Part shown: positions 55,154 through 64,000 of the stretch, in pieces
Position numbering within the stretch: position 1 is the stretch's first letter
Layout: every line of letters begins with the position of its first letter
DNA from: Rhodococcus rhodnii
GTDB lineage: Bacteria; Actinomycetota; Actinomycetes; Mycobacteriales; Pseudonocardiaceae
NCBI GenBank assembly: GCA_000720375.1
Contig: JOAA01000019.1
Location: 124,001-188,000 of the forward strand
Reading direction: 5' to 3'
Length of the DNA stretch: 64,000 nt
Position numbers and translations under genes: made by a program
Notes under the pieces: generated by a model
The model's input: the letters and a program-made list of their open reading frames with translations, nothing else
What the model was told of the DNA's origin: nothing
Databases searched by the model: none

Positions 55154-56463
55154 CGGCCGAGGCCGGTCCAAGTGAAACCCGCGCGGCCAACAGTGTCCTT
55201 GTCCAGCAGATTGCGAGTGTCCACAACAACAGGGTTGCGGACCGTCGACGCCAGTTTCGACCAGTCGAACGTCCGGAACTCCGGCCACTCGGTCAGAATC
55301 ACCAACGCGTCGGCTTCCTTGCCGACCAGGTAAGGATCGTCGACCACAGTCACCGAGCCGATCTCCGGGCGGAGACTGTCCGAACGCACAGCCGGGTCGT
55401 ACGCGACGAGTTCGGCGCCTGCCTGCCGCAACAGAGCGGCGACCGCGAGCGCGGGCGAGTCACGCAGGTCGTCGGTGTTGGCCTTGAACGTCAGTCCAAA
55501 AAGGCCGAGTCGCATGTGAGACAAAGAGCCGCCGCGTTTGCCCGTCACCGCAAGGCGGATCTTGTCCACGATCCGCTGGCGCTGCCGCTCGTTGGTGTCG
55601 ATGGTGGCCCGCAGCAAGCGGAACTCGAAGTCGGCGGAGTCCGCGACCTGGAGCATCGCCGAGGTGTCCTTGGGCAGACAGGAGCCGCCCCATCCGGGAC
55701 CGGGTGCCAGGAAGGCCTGGCCGATCCGGCGGTCATAGCCCATGCCTTCGGTGACGTCCGCGATGTTGGCGCCAAGGCGTTCACACAGCTCAGCCATCGC
55801 GTTCACATAGGACAGTTTCATCGCCAGGAAGCAGTTCGCCGCGTATTTCACCAACTCCGCGCTCGCTGCGTCGGTCAGCACCGTGGGCGCGCCCAAACGC
55901 GCGTACAGAGCGGAAACACGCTCGGCGGCGTCTTGCTCGTCACACCCGACGACGATCCGGTCCGGGTTCAGGAAGTCGTCGACCGCGGAACCTTCCCGCA
56001 GGAACTCGGGGTTGCTGACGACGGAGACATCCGCGCGGTTGAGCAGTTCCTTGGTGCGCTCGGCCGTGCCGACCGGGACAGTCGACTTGTTGACGATCAC
56101 CGTGCCCGGGTTGAGCAGGTCACGAACCTCGTCGATGACGGACTCGACCGTGCTGAGGTCGGCAACGCCGCCAACGCCCATCGGAGTCGGTACGCAGAGG
56201 TAGACGATCTCGGCGCCCTCTTCGTGTCCGGTGATCGCCGCCTGTGCACCGACCACGAAGGACAGTCGGCCGGCCGCGAGGCCTTCGGCGACGAGCTCGG
56301 CGAGACCGGGTTCGAGGATGTCCACCTCGGCCCGTCTCAGTCGTTCGATCTTTGCTGGATCCACGTCACCGCACACCACCCGGTGGCCGAGCGACGCGAG
56401 GCAAGCGCCGGTGGTGAGACCCACGTAACCGGTCCCGACCACCGCGATGCGTCTGGCGAACAT
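55150..56463 (-). CDS. UDP-glucose/GDP-mannose dehydrogenase family protein
   Basis: The 437-aa enzyme oxidises a nucleotide sugar C6 alcohol to a uronic acid using two NAD+. It has RIAVVGTGYVGLTTGACLASLGH (NAD loop), KSTVPVGTAERT, the catalytic cysteine C262 in GWGGSCLPKDT and the C-terminal FGLTFKANTDDLRDSPAL. UDP-glucose is the likelier substrate, by general resemblance. AAAGG precedes ATG 56463. It supplies UDP-glucuronate for the polysaccharide operon. Confidence 0.94.
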   Translation of the reverse strand: MFARRIAVVGTGYVGLTTGACLASLGHRVVCGDVDPAKIERLRRAEVDILEPGLAELVAEGLAAGRLSFVVGAQAAITGHEEGAEIVYLCVPTPMGVGGVADLSTVESVIDEVRDLLNPGTVIVNKSTVPVGTAERTKELLNRADVSVVSNPEFLREGSAVDDFLNPDRIVVGCDEQDAAERVSALYARLGAPTVLTDAASAELVKYAANCFLAMKLSYVNAMAELCERLGANIADVTEGMGYDRRIGQAFLAPGPGWGGSCLPKDTSAMLQVADSADFEFRLLRATIDTNERQRQRIVDKIRLAVTGKRGGSLSHMRLGLFGLTFKANTDDLRDSPALAVAALLRQAGAELVAYDPAVRSDSLRPEIGSVTVVDDPYLVGKEADALVILTEWPEFRTFDWSKLASTVRNPVVVDTRNLLDKDTVGRAGFTWTGLGR

Positions 56464-56473
56464 GTGCTGCCTT

Positions 56474-57694
56474 TCAGACAACGGATAAGCTCGGCTCCAA
56501 ACCGAACACCGATTCGTAAACCCCGACGTAGGCCTGGGCCTGCGGCCGCCAGTCGAGCACCTCTTCGGCACGGGTGCGGCCCGCGGTACCGAGGTCCTTG
56601 CGCCGGGTGGGGTCGTCGAGCAGGTCGATCACGGCCTTGGCGAACCCGTCGGTGTCGCCTGGCTCCAGATACACAGCGCAGTCGCCCGCTGACACAACTG
56701 TCTCAGTGAGACGGTAGGCAACCACAGGAAGTGCGTACGCCATGTACTCCATCGTCTTGTTCATTGTGGACACGTCGTTCAACGGGCTCAGCGGATCGGC
56801 CGAGAGCCCGAGTGACGCGGTGGACAGGTAGTCGGCGATTTCCGGCGGTCCGACGCGTCCGGTGAATGTCACGTAGTCGTCCAGGCCGAGCTCGGTGCAC
56901 TGCTTCTTCAGATCCTCAAGGCAGTCGCCGAAACCGAGCAGGGCGAACTGCACGTCCTCCCGGCCGTGCTCGTGCACGACCTTTCGGGCGATCTCGAGCA
57001 CACCGTCGACGCCGTCCTGCGGGCCCATGATTCCCAGCCAAGCCACCAGATGCTCACGGCCGTTGCGCAGTTCCGGTTTGGGCTCACCTGGTTTCATCAC
57101 GGACGTGTCCGGGCCCGACCGGACCACAGTCGTGTGCTCAGGTGGTACATCACCGCGTTCCCAGGCGATCCGTTGGTAGGACTGGTTGGTCGAGATCACC
57201 CGGTCGGCGGTGTGGAAAGTCTTGCGTTCCAGCCAGTACAGGCCGGCGAGCTGAACACGTGCGGCGAGGCCTTTCGGTTCACCGAACCGCGACCGGAACA
57301 CTTCCGGGTTCAGGTCGTGGTGGTCGAACACGAACTTCACCCCACGGGCGCGCCACAACCGAGCGAGCGCCCAGTACGTGTCCGGCGGGTTGCAGGCTTG
57401 TATCACGTGGAAAGGCGCCCGGCGCCAGACTTTCCACGTCAGCTTGGCCGTACGCAGCCAGCAGTAGACGAACTCGAGCAGGTAGCCAAGCGCGCCCTTC
57501 GCCTGCGGTGGCGGGGCGTACTTGTAGATGTGAACGCCGGATAACTCCTGGTATGCGGGGTCATTCGGCCCTTTTGGACAGATCACCGACACGTCGAAAC
57601 CGGCGGCGGTGAGCGCCTGGCACTCCAGCCAGACCCTGCGGTCCAAGGGAACCGGCAGGTTCTGGACGATGATCAGTACATGCCCACGAGTCAC
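56474..57694 (-). CDS. Glycosyltransferase family 4
   Basis: The 406-aa GT-B enzyme has VQNLPVPLDRRVWLECQAL (N-terminal GT4 feature), FDHHDLNPE, and a donor domain with VAWLGIMGPQDGVDGVLE and NKTMEYMAYALPVVAYRL (EX7E-like). It builds a polysaccharide or lipid-linked oligosaccharide. GTG 57694 is preferred because GGAGGAAGAGG lies about 8 bases upstream; ATG 57727 is an alternative. It is 10 bp before the dehydrogenase gene on the same strand. Confidence 0.92.
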   Translation of the reverse strand: MTRGHVLIIVQNLPVPLDRRVWLECQALTAAGFDVSVICPKGPNDPAYQELSGVHIYKYAPPPQAKGALGYLLEFVYCWLRTAKLTWKVWRRAPFHVIQACNPPDTYWALARLWRARGVKFVFDHHDLNPEVFRSRFGEPKGLAARVQLAGLYWLERKTFHTADRVISTNQSYQRIAWERGDVPPEHTTVVRSGPDTSVMKPGEPKPELRNGREHLVAWLGIMGPQDGVDGVLEIARKVVHEHGREDVQFALLGFGDCLEDLKKQCTELGLDDYVTFTGRVGPPEIADYLSTASLGLSADPLSPLNDVSTMNKTMEYMAYALPVVAYRLTETVVSAGDCAVYLEPGDTDGFAKAVIDLLDDPTRRKDLGTAGRTRAEEVLDWRPQAQAYVGVYESVFGLEPSLSVV

Positions 57695-57864
57695 CTTGGC
57701 GCCCTCTTCCTCCGTACTGGCCGACATTCCCAATGTCGTTGTGGAGGCGGTGGGGGTTACCGGTTTGGAGAAACAACGCCAAATGCGTCCGTTCGGGCAA
57801 GTGATCCGGTCACTTCAGCGCACACCGAGACCGTTAATAACCATTGCGGGATAGGCAGAATGGC

Positions 57865-58710
57865 CTAACGAGAACTGCGATCGGCCGACCACGTCGTGTC
57901 TGTGCCACGCATCTGCCGCCGGCGTGCGACGACCTTGTCGGCAAGCAGAACCACCAGGAAACACAAGGAATCCAGCACTCCGACCTGTCGCTGCCGAACC
58001 AGCGTTACCAACTGGCCCATCCCCAGCGAGGGTTCATCAGCCTTGCGCCCCAAGCGTTCCAGCTCACGATTGCCCAGCCGGACACGGGCCCGCCGCCGGA
58101 TCACAGCGCCGACCGTACGCGCCGGTCGCACCACGGAGCGTGCATCTTCGACCGATCGGCGCTCGCTCGCGGAGAATGAACGATGCACATAGCCGTCGTC
58201 CGAGATTACTTCTGGCAACGGGAAAACTCGGCCATGCCCCTCTTTGCTGAGCATGTAAGCGCCAGTTCCCGACAAGCCGCGGCGACCAGCGAGCAACCGG
58301 TCGAACACGCGGTGAAACCGTGCGGCGACACCAGAAACGCCTTGCAAGTCATAGTGCGGAACGGGTGAGCACGCGAGCGCCCCACGGTCGATCGCGGTCA
58401 GCATGCGGCGTAACGAAGTCATGTCGAGGTCGACGTCGGCGTCCAGGTACAGGCGGGGAAACGTCCGGCATTCCGCGTCTCCGAGGCCGAGCGCATGCGC
58501 TTTGCCCGCGATCGGTGTCTCCACCACGCGGGCCCGTTCGGCTCTGGCGATCTGCGCGGTCCGGTCGCTGCACGCGTTGGCCACCACGATGATGTCCAAC
58601 TCGCCCGGTTTGGCCCCATTGGTCAGCGATCGCAAACAGCGCGCGATCACTGCCTCCTCGTCGTGTGCCGCGATGACGACACTGACCACAGGTTCACCCA
58701 CAGCCCCCAC
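57865..58710 (-). CDS. Glycosyltransferase family 2
   Basis: The 281-aa GT-A enzyme has VSVVIAAHDEEAVIARCLRSL, IVVANACSDRT, LYLDADVDLD (DxD) and an SDDGYVHRSF acidic site, with a basic C-terminal membrane-proximal helix. The GTG at 58710 overlaps the stop of the beta-propeller gene by one base (TAGTG), so it is the third gene of a coupled MFS/propeller/GT2 operon. Confidence 0.9.
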   Translation of the reverse strand: MGAVGEPVVSVVIAAHDEEAVIARCLRSLTNGAKPGELDIIVVANACSDRTAQIARAERARVVETPIAGKAHALGLGDAECRTFPRLYLDADVDLDMTSLRRMLTAIDRGALACSPVPHYDLQGVSGVAARFHRVFDRLLAGRRGLSGTGAYMLSKEGHGRVFPLPEVISDDGYVHRSFSASERRSVEDARSVVRPARTVGAVIRRRARVRLGNRELERLGRKADEPSLGMGQLVTLVRQRQVGVLDSLCFLVVLLADKVVARRRQMRGTDTTWSADRSSR

Positions 58711-59681
58711 TATTTCACCGAAACCGGTGAAGCGCCGTTATCAATCTCCGCGTGTGCCGGTGCGGAGGCGTCGGCGGGCACGAAAAATATCGCTGTTTTC
58801 TTTTCGTCCTTGGCCATGCCGAAGGCGAGAGTCCGCTCGTCGATCCATGCGGCCTGGTCATCGATGCCTCCAGTGCCAGGCAGCTTGACCTCCTGGTTCG
58901 TCCGCAGGTCAAGCACGACGAGCTCCCACTTGTCCAGCGGTGTCGGGCGCTTCTTGTACGCGACCCTGGTGCCGTCCGGGGACAGCGAGGGGCACTCGGC
59001 GTTCTGCCGGACGCTCTTCACCGTCTTGGCCTTGAGGTCGCCCTTGACCAGCCAGTTCAGCCCGCCGGAGGCGAGCGTGGCGTAGAAGGTGGTGTCATCC
59101 GCGGCGACCGTGATGCCCCAGTAGTTGACGTCCGCGGCTTTCATCGGCCGGTTCTGGACCGTGGCGTCGAAGTGCTCGATCGACTCGGTGACCTCGCCGG
59201 TACGCAGGTCGAAGAACCCGGTGCGGGTCGAGAACCCGCCGGGAACGGCGTACGAATCACCAGTCACGAAGGACGTCCAGGACACGATGTTGCCGGACGC
59301 CGACACCCGCGCACGGCTCGGAATTCCGGGGAGCGGAATCGTTTTGATGACTGAGTTGTCGGCCGTCATCACCGCTGCTTCGTAGGTGGGGCCAGGCCCC
59401 GCGAGCCGCAGGCATACCGATGTCGTGGCCGCGCGATAGAACCGCTGGCACCGCAAGGCGCTGGCCGCGCGCTGACCGTCAGGTGTCCGCGTGATCACGC
59501 GGTCTTGGCCACCGTTCAGTTCGATGAACATCACGTCGCCCGCGACCGGTTTCGGCGCGTTCTCGCTGACCGCCGGTTGCTGAACGGCAGTCCACGCCAC
59601 GTATCCGCCGCCACCGAGCACCAGCAGCATAATCGCGACGACACCGACGAGCACCCGATGCCCAGACACCCACGCCTTCAA
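58710..59681 (-). CDS. Membrane-anchored TolB-like beta-propeller protein
   Basis: The 323-aa protein has a cytoplasmic stub, one N-terminal TM (VLVGVVAIMLLVLGGGGYVAW, ~10-31) and an extracytoplasmic part with repeated beta strands and LSPDGTRVAYKKRP, typical of TolB/WD40-like propellers. It may bind exported glycan or protein partners; no enzyme motif is seen. The TTG start at 59681 overlaps the MFS stop (TTGA) with GAGG five bases upstream. Confidence 0.85.
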   Translation of the reverse strand: MKAWVSGHRVLVGVVAIMLLVLGGGGYVAWTAVQQPAVSENAPKPVAGDVMFIELNGGQDRVITRTPDGQRAASALRCQRFYRAATTSVCLRLAGPGPTYEAAVMTADNSVIKTIPLPGIPSRARVSASGNIVSWTSFVTGDSYAVPGGFSTRTGFFDLRTGEVTESIEHFDATVQNRPMKAADVNYWGITVAADDTTFYATLASGGLNWLVKGDLKAKTVKSVRQNAECPSLSPDGTRVAYKKRPTPLDKWELVVLDLRTNQEVKLPGTGGIDDQAAWIDERTLAFGMAKDEKKTAIFFVPADASAPAHAEIDNGASPVSVK

Positions 59682-60892
59682 GCGGACCTCACAAGCAACG
59701 CGACTGCGACCAGCGCCACAACCAACACCACGACCAAGGCAATGACGGCAGTGGACATGGCCATCGCGGCAAGCATCACGCCGAACACAACCGAAGACAC
59801 CATCCGGGTCAACGCCTGTCCGGTTTGGATGGTCGCCAACCCGGTCGCCCGAAGGTCAGCGGGAACGAACCCGCTGGCGTAAGCGGACAAAACGCCATCG
59901 GTGCACGCGTAGAACAGACCATGGGCCGCCAACGCAACCGCCGCCGTAGTGAATCCACCCTGTGGCACAAGCAACATCAGGTAGGCGACGAGAAGCAGAA
60001 CGTGCCCGACAAAGAACACCCGCCACCGCCCGAACCGATCCGCCATTCGGCCGATCGGCGCAGCACCAAGCAGAAAGACAGCGGCGGTACCCAACGGCAG
60101 CAACGGCAGGAACCCGACCGGAATGTCCGAAACCTTCTGCAGCACGACAAAGACGAACGCATCGCTGATCGTGACCAGCCCAAGCAGCGCGGCCGCGATC
60201 GTGGCCCGTCGGAACTTGGTGTCCCGCATGAGGTCGAGGCCGGCCTTGAGCGACACCCGCTTGCGCTGAACCCGCCCCCGGTGCTCGCGGACGAAAGCCA
60301 GCAACACCACCAGCCCGATCGCGGCGAAGACGAAACTCACCACAAACACCGGCCCAGCGGCAGAACCCAACTGGTACAGAATCAGGAAAGTCAGCAACGG
60401 CCCACACAACGCGCCAACCGTGTCCATCGCCCGATGTACGCCGAAAGCCGTACCGAGCTGGTCCGGCGGCGTCGCCAGAGAGATCAACGCATCGCGGGGC
60501 GCGGTCCGAATCCCTTTGCCCGCACGGTCGACCGCGAGCACGCCGCCGATCCCCACACTCGATGCACCAGCCAACGGGAAAAGCAGCTTGGTGACGGTGG
60601 AGAGGCCGTAACCGAAGACGGCGACCAGCTTCGGGCGACTGGTCCGATCGGAGACGTAACCACCGACAAGACGGAGGACAGCGGTGGCGCCGGTGTACAG
60701 GCCGTCAAGCAGTCCGAACTGCACGTAACTCATCTGCAGCGTGTAGATGAGGTAAACGGGCAGGAACGCGGTCACCATCTCCGCGGAGATGTCGGTCAGC
60801 AGACTGACCGTTCCGAGCGCGAAAACGGTTCCAGGTAACCGGCCTGACACGCGCGGTGTCCTACCTGGACTGCGCGTCGAGGCGACGTACAT
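59678..60892 (-). CDS. MFS transporter
   Basis: The 404-aa carrier has 12 predicted helices and the MFS loop 2-3 motif GGYVSDRTSRPKLVAVFGYG, plus VDRAGKGIRTAPRDALI. The latter motif occurs in a branch of putative exporters. Whether it moves a glycan precursor or an unrelated solute is unknown. ATG 60892 follows GGAGGTGG. It starts an operon with the propeller and GT2 genes. Confidence 0.9.
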   Translation of the reverse strand: MYVASTRSPGRTPRVSGRLPGTVFALGTVSLLTDISAEMVTAFLPVYLIYTLQMSYVQFGLLDGLYTGATAVLRLVGGYVSDRTSRPKLVAVFGYGLSTVTKLLFPLAGASSVGIGGVLAVDRAGKGIRTAPRDALISLATPPDQLGTAFGVHRAMDTVGALCGPLLTFLILYQLGSAAGPVFVVSFVFAAIGLVVLLAFVREHRGRVQRKRVSLKAGLDLMRDTKFRRATIAAALLGLVTISDAFVFVVLQKVSDIPVGFLPLLPLGTAAVFLLGAAPIGRMADRFGRWRVFFVGHVLLLVAYLMLLVPQGGFTTAAVALAAHGLFYACTDGVLSAYASGFVPADLRATGLATIQTGQALTRMVSSVVFGVMLAAMAMSTAVIALVVVLVVALVAVALLVRSA

Positions 60893-61020
60893 GGCGCGCC
60901 ACCTCCGTATTGGGCCCGGTCACTGCCAACGACATCGCCGGGTGAGCATGGGCTGTTAGCAGGCATCCCCCGGGCATCGGCGGCCATGCACGAAAGTGCA
61001 TTGATGGTGGGGTACATGGA

Positions 61021-61170
61021 GGGCGCGGCTCTGGTTCGAGGGGTAGGGCGCGCTCCAAGCCAGAGCGAAGGCGCGCCCCAGCGACAGAAAGGCGCGCCCT
61101 AAGCAGTAGTCGGCGCAGCAGCGCGCCGAAGTAGGCACAGCGCGCGCTGCGGCGACCCACCAGCGCGCCA
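61021..61170. repeat. GGCGCGC-punctuated repeat, copy 2
   Basis: This is the inverted counterpart of 8690-9066, sharing a perfect 44-bp block (61064-61107) and a 38-bp near-identical block (61121-61158). It lacks the 161-bp insertion seen in copy 1. The 436-bp gap 60893-61328 between divergent MFS and Wzz-like genes otherwise shows no gene. Confidence 0.8.
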
Positions 61171-61328
61171 TCCAACCACGCAGCGCACCGACCCGACCAC
61201 CGTCCCTGAAGCACTGAGTCGCCGGATGAACTCTGCCCGTGAGGGTGATGACACCACGTAACAGAAACCCTGGTCACGCAGATTGCTCGGGAAGAGGGCA
61301 ACACCGAGCCACGCCGATCGGGGACGTG

Positions 61329-62072
61329 ATGGACTTCTGGAAGACGATCAAGGTGCTGCTGCGCCGCTGGCGCGTCGCAGTGCCGGTCTTCGCGGTGTCC
61401 CTTGGCCTGGCTGCCGGTGTCTACCTCTCCGTCGATACTGAGTACGAGTCCACCGGCTCCATTGTGCTGACCTCACCCACCGACGGCGCCAAGGTCACCG
61501 AAGGCCAGCAGGGTCCCGCCGATCGGGTGAATCCGTTGCTGGCGTTCGACGGCAGCCTCAACACTTCCGCCACGATCATCATCCAGAAGCTGCAGGATCC
61601 CATCGTCCAGGAGCAGTTGACCGGCGGTAGCAAGGAAATCGGGTACGAGATCGGCAACGGTCAGCTGACTGGGCCGTTCATTGTCGTCGTTGCCTTGGCG
61701 CGCACGCCGGACGACGCCAAGAGCACCGTGACCAAGGTGCTCGACCGGGCCCGGGCCGAACTCAAGGCGAGCCAGGAGGCTTTGAAAGCCCCGGCTTCCA
61801 CGTTCATCACACCTGTCGACATCGTCGCGCCGACCAACGCCGAGGCGAAGACCGGTGGCAAGGTCAGGTTCGCTGCCGTCGCGCTCGCGCTTGGGTTCAT
61901 CGCGAGTTTGTCGTCGGCGTACGCGATGGAGAGCTTCACCCAGACGCGTAAGAAGAAGCGCAGCCGGGAGCGCGCGCAGCAGGAATGGCAGCACCAACAA
62001 GGCTCGTTGGAGCAGAACGGATCTTCGGGCGAGACGGTGCGGATGCACCCTGTCACGCAGAAACCCGGGTAA
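61329..62072 (+). CDS. Wzz/chain-length-determinant-like membrane protein
   Basis: The 247-aa protein has an N-terminal TM (~17-37, VAVPVFAVSLGLAAGVYLSV), a periplasmic-side helical domain with LDRARAELKASQEAL and a C-terminal TM (~178-197) followed by a basic cytosolic tail. This Wzz-type architecture without a kinase domain sets polysaccharide chain length. The start at ATG 61329 gives the canonical short cytosolic N terminus. The next gene follows after 3 bp. Confidence 0.9.
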   Translation: MDFWKTIKVLLRRWRVAVPVFAVSLGLAAGVYLSVDTEYESTGSIVLTSPTDGAKVTEGQQGPADRVNPLLAFDGSLNTSATIIIQKLQDPIVQEQLTGGSKEIGYEIGNGQLTGPFIVVVALARTPDDAKSTVTKVLDRARAELKASQEALKAPASTFITPVDIVAPTNAEAKTGGKVRFAAVALALGFIASLSSAYAMESFTQTRKKKRSRERAQQEWQHQQGSLEQNGSSGETVRMHPVTQKPG

Positions 62073-62075
62073 CCG

Positions 62076-63380
62076 GTGTCCGATCAGCGAGCCGACGGCG
62101 CCACGTTGGTATGCGTATTCCTGTTGATGCTGTTGATGATCCCGGCCCGGTTGGTGATCAGCGGCATTCCGATGTCCATCACGCCTGCCACTTTGGCCGG
62201 GCTTGGGCTCGGCGTGATCTGGTTCTGCTGTCAACTGGTAACCACGCTTGGCGTAGCGAAGGGGCGCAATCTCGCCAGAACCGCGTTGTTCCTCTACGCG
62301 ATCTCGCAACTGGCGACCTACGGGTACGCGACTCGCAACTACCTCCCGATGGACGAACTGGAAGGCGCCGACCGGACGATCGTGGTGGTGTTCGGCACAA
62401 TCTGCGTCGGCATCGCGGTGTGCGATGGCGTGAAGAACCTCGCGCGCCTCGACATGCTGCTGAAGTTCATGACGGTCCTGATCGGTGTGGTCGCGTTCAT
62501 CGGTTTCCTGCAGTTCGCACTGGCCTTCGACCTCACCAAATACCTTGCCGTGCCTGGCCTTCGACCGGTCACCGATGACGGCTTCGTCTTGGAACGGGCA
62601 ACTTTCCGCCGACCGGCCGGGACGACTGGGCATCCGATCGAGTTCGGCGTTGTGTGCGCGATCGGTGTCCCCTTCGCCGCGCATTACGCCTATCGGGCAA
62701 AGGAAGCCGGGCAGAAGGCCGGCAAGTGGTGGCTGTGCTTGGCCATCATCGCGGCCGGTGCGGTCGTCTCGTTGTCCCGCTCGGCGATTCTGGGCATGTG
62801 TCTCGGTGGCCTGGTGCTGCTGATCGGGTGGACCGGCAAGCGACGGGTCCAGGCGCTGATCGCGGCGGCCGGGTTTCTCGTTGTGCTCAGGTTGGTCGTG
62901 CCCGGCCTGATCGGCACTCTCTACAGTCTGTTCGACAACATCAGTGAAGACCCGAGCATCGAGGGCCGTACCGACGACTACGAGTCCGCCGGTGAGCAGA
63001 TCGCCAAGCACTACTTGCTCGGTCGTGGCAACGGAACGTACCTGTCGGAGAAGTACGGGCCGCTGGACAACCAGTATCTCGGCACGCTTGTCCAAAATGG
63101 CTACATAGGACTGATTGTCCTGATTTTCCTGTTTCTCGCCGGGATGTACTCGGCGGCGCGGGTTCGTGCGATCAGCGCCGACCCGGTCGTCCGCGATCTG
63201 GCACTGTCGCTGATCGCCGCGCAATCCATCGTGGCGCTCGGGGCCGCCACGTTCGACCTGCTGTGGTTCTCCACCGCGACCGGCCTGACATTCGTCCTCG
63301 TCGGTGCGAGCGGGGCGCTGCTGCGGGCGGTCAAAGCACAAACCCCTGTCCTGCCGCCGATGTGGGAAGCAGTCCGATGA
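62076..63380 (+). CDS. O-antigen ligase/polymerase family membrane protein
   Basis: The 434-aa protein has 10-12 predicted helices and a large loop containing RRPAGTTGHPIEFG and LLGRGNGTYLSEKYGPLDNQYLGTLVQNGYIG, matching the Wzy_C/WaaL ligase family (the H in the G-H-P loop and D/N-rich loop). It probably polymerises or ligates the exopolysaccharide. The GTG start at 62076 follows the Wzz-like gene by 3 bp. Confidence 0.9.
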   Translation: MSDQRADGATLVCVFLLMLLMIPARLVISGIPMSITPATLAGLGLGVIWFCCQLVTTLGVAKGRNLARTALFLYAISQLATYGYATRNYLPMDELEGADRTIVVVFGTICVGIAVCDGVKNLARLDMLLKFMTVLIGVVAFIGFLQFALAFDLTKYLAVPGLRPVTDDGFVLERATFRRPAGTTGHPIEFGVVCAIGVPFAAHYAYRAKEAGQKAGKWWLCLAIIAAGAVVSLSRSAILGMCLGGLVLLIGWTGKRRVQALIAAAGFLVVLRLVVPGLIGTLYSLFDNISEDPSIEGRTDDYESAGEQIAKHYLLGRGNGTYLSEKYGPLDNQYLGTLVQNGYIGLIVLIFLFLAGMYSAARVRAISADPVVRDLALSLIAAQSIVALGAATFDLLWFSTATGLTFVLVGASGALLRAVKAQTPVLPPMWEAVR

Positions 63381-64000
63381 CGGAGTTGGCTACACGCCGG
63401 TCGACCATGCTGTTCGACTGGCTCAGCACCCGAAGCAAGCAGATCGCCGTCGCCGCGATCGGGCTGAGCCTGTTGCTGGCCGGTGGTTACGGCGTAATCC
63501 TCGGCAACGAGCTGCGTTACTCCGACGAGCACGTCTACCTCGAGCTCACCCAGTCCTTGGTGGACGGCCGCGGCTTCGCGTTCGGCACGGACTCCACGGC
63601 ATACCGGCCACCGGGTTACCCGTTCCTCCTGCTGCCCTTGCATCTGGTGAGCGGCGGCAACGTGTTCGTCATGCGGCTGTTGGGAGTCGCGTGCCTGGTC
63701 GGCGCGGTGTGGTTCGGGTACTTGCTGGCCCACCGGATCTCACCGGTCGCGGGCGCGCTCGTCGCGGTCGTAACGGCGGCGTACCCGTTGTTCGTCTACA
63801 CGGCGACCGCGCTGTACCCGCAGATGCCCGCCCTCTTCCTGCTGTTGATGATGCTGGAGTTCGGCTTACGGGCCAGGGATCGCTGGGTGTGGGCGATCCC
63901 CAGTGGACTGTCCGCGGGATTCCTGACGATCACCGTGCCATCGTTCGCACCGACCTTGCTCCTGCTCGCGATCTTCATTGGCTGGCGTGCCAGGAAAGCC
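63377..64000 (+). CDS. GT39/ArnT-type glycosyltransferase (partial, runs off window)
   Basis: An open frame begins at ATG 63377, overlapping the ligase stop (ATGA), and continues to the last base (208 codons). The predicted start MTELATRRSTMLF leads into a TM helix, then SDEHVYLELTQSLVDGRGF and YRPPGYPFLLLPLHLV, the PMT/ArnT-like extracytoplasmic first loop with its acidic residue, and more TMs. It probably transfers a sugar from a polyprenyl donor. The C terminus lies outside the window. Confidence 0.85.
   Translation, partial: MTELATRRSTMLFDWLSTRSKQIAVAAIGLSLLLAGGYGVILGNELRYSDEHVYLELTQSLVDGRGFAFGTDSTAYRPPGYPFLLLPLHLVSGGNVFVMRLLGVACLVGAVWFGYLLAHRISPVAGALVAVVTAAYPLFVYTATALYPQMPALFLLLMMLEFGLRARDRWVWAIPSGLSAGFLTITVPSFAPTLLLLAIFIGWRARKA

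Noticed and set aside
55027..56709. Plus-strand open frame of 560 codons opposite the sugar dehydrogenase
   Set aside because: Antisense shadow; the minus strand encodes a complete UDP-glucose dehydrogenase with its catalytic cysteine.
61473..63341. Minus-strand open frame of 622 codons opposite the Wzz-like and ligase genes
   Set aside because: Antisense shadow rich in D, R, H and Q; plus-strand genes have the expected membrane topology and coupled starts.

Overview
The window is high-GC actinobacterial chromosome, most likely from the order Pseudonocardiales (Amycolatopsis/Kibdelosporangium-like). The evidence is dense GC-rich coding, many GTG starts, 1- to 4-base start/stop overlaps, mycothiol genes (mshA, a maleylpyruvate-isomerase-family protein), a SenX3/RegX3 pair, an HbhA-like protein, and gene order matching Mycobacterium tuberculosis Rv0474-Rv0500. 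The genus cannot be fixed from the sequence alone. No rRNA, tRNA, transposase, integrase or CRISPR array was seen.

Region 1 (1-27.7 kb) is a conserved core block. From left to right it holds a proline operon (proline dehydrogenase, thioesterase, proC), a sugar-isomerase/membrane-protein/Ppx operon, the regX3-senX3 phosphate two-component system with a PHO-box-like triple repeat upstream, an acetyltransferase and gpmA, and a DUF4349 lipoprotein. It continues with mshA-ybjN preceded by an L,D-transpeptidase and an alpha/beta hydrolase, then murB, DUF2505, methyltransferase, mycothiol-dependent isomerase-family and purU genes, a secreted ricin-like protein and several metabolic enzymes. It ends with a DUF2516 membrane protein, a PCMT-like methyltransferase, an XRE regulator and an hbhA-like gene.

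Region 2 (27.7-42.9 kb) is accessory metabolism and transport. It contains a repeat-rich spacer, two zinc-ribbon proteins, a 3-hydroxybutyrate dehydrogenase/MFS/PucR operon, and DUF3224 and MarR genes. The MarR gene diverges from a flavin monooxygenase-dioxygenase-acetyltransferase operon across a clear promoter and operator. A PadR-ABC transporter operon, a DUF445 membrane protein and a DapC-like aminotransferase follow.

Region 3 (42.9-50 kb) is the most unusual part. A TPR-CHAT caspase-like protease overlaps an ECF sigma factor with a fused C-terminal domain. Upstream, across a 648-bp highly structured spacer, lies a subtilisin-like protease with no signal peptide. Together they look like a regulated proteolytic signalling or conflict cassette. 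Next come a secreted TV-rich protein and a small HTH/Clp-N pair behind two palindromic operators.

Region 4 (50-64 kb) has a DMT transporter, a GH18 chitinase with a DasR-type site upstream, and an exopolysaccharide locus. The locus has a NodB deacetylase, two GT2 and one GT4 glycosyltransferases, a GNAT/FemAB-like protein, a UDP-sugar dehydrogenase, a membrane-anchored beta-propeller, an MFS carrier, a Wzz-like protein, an O-antigen-ligase-like protein and a GT39-type transferase cut by the window end.
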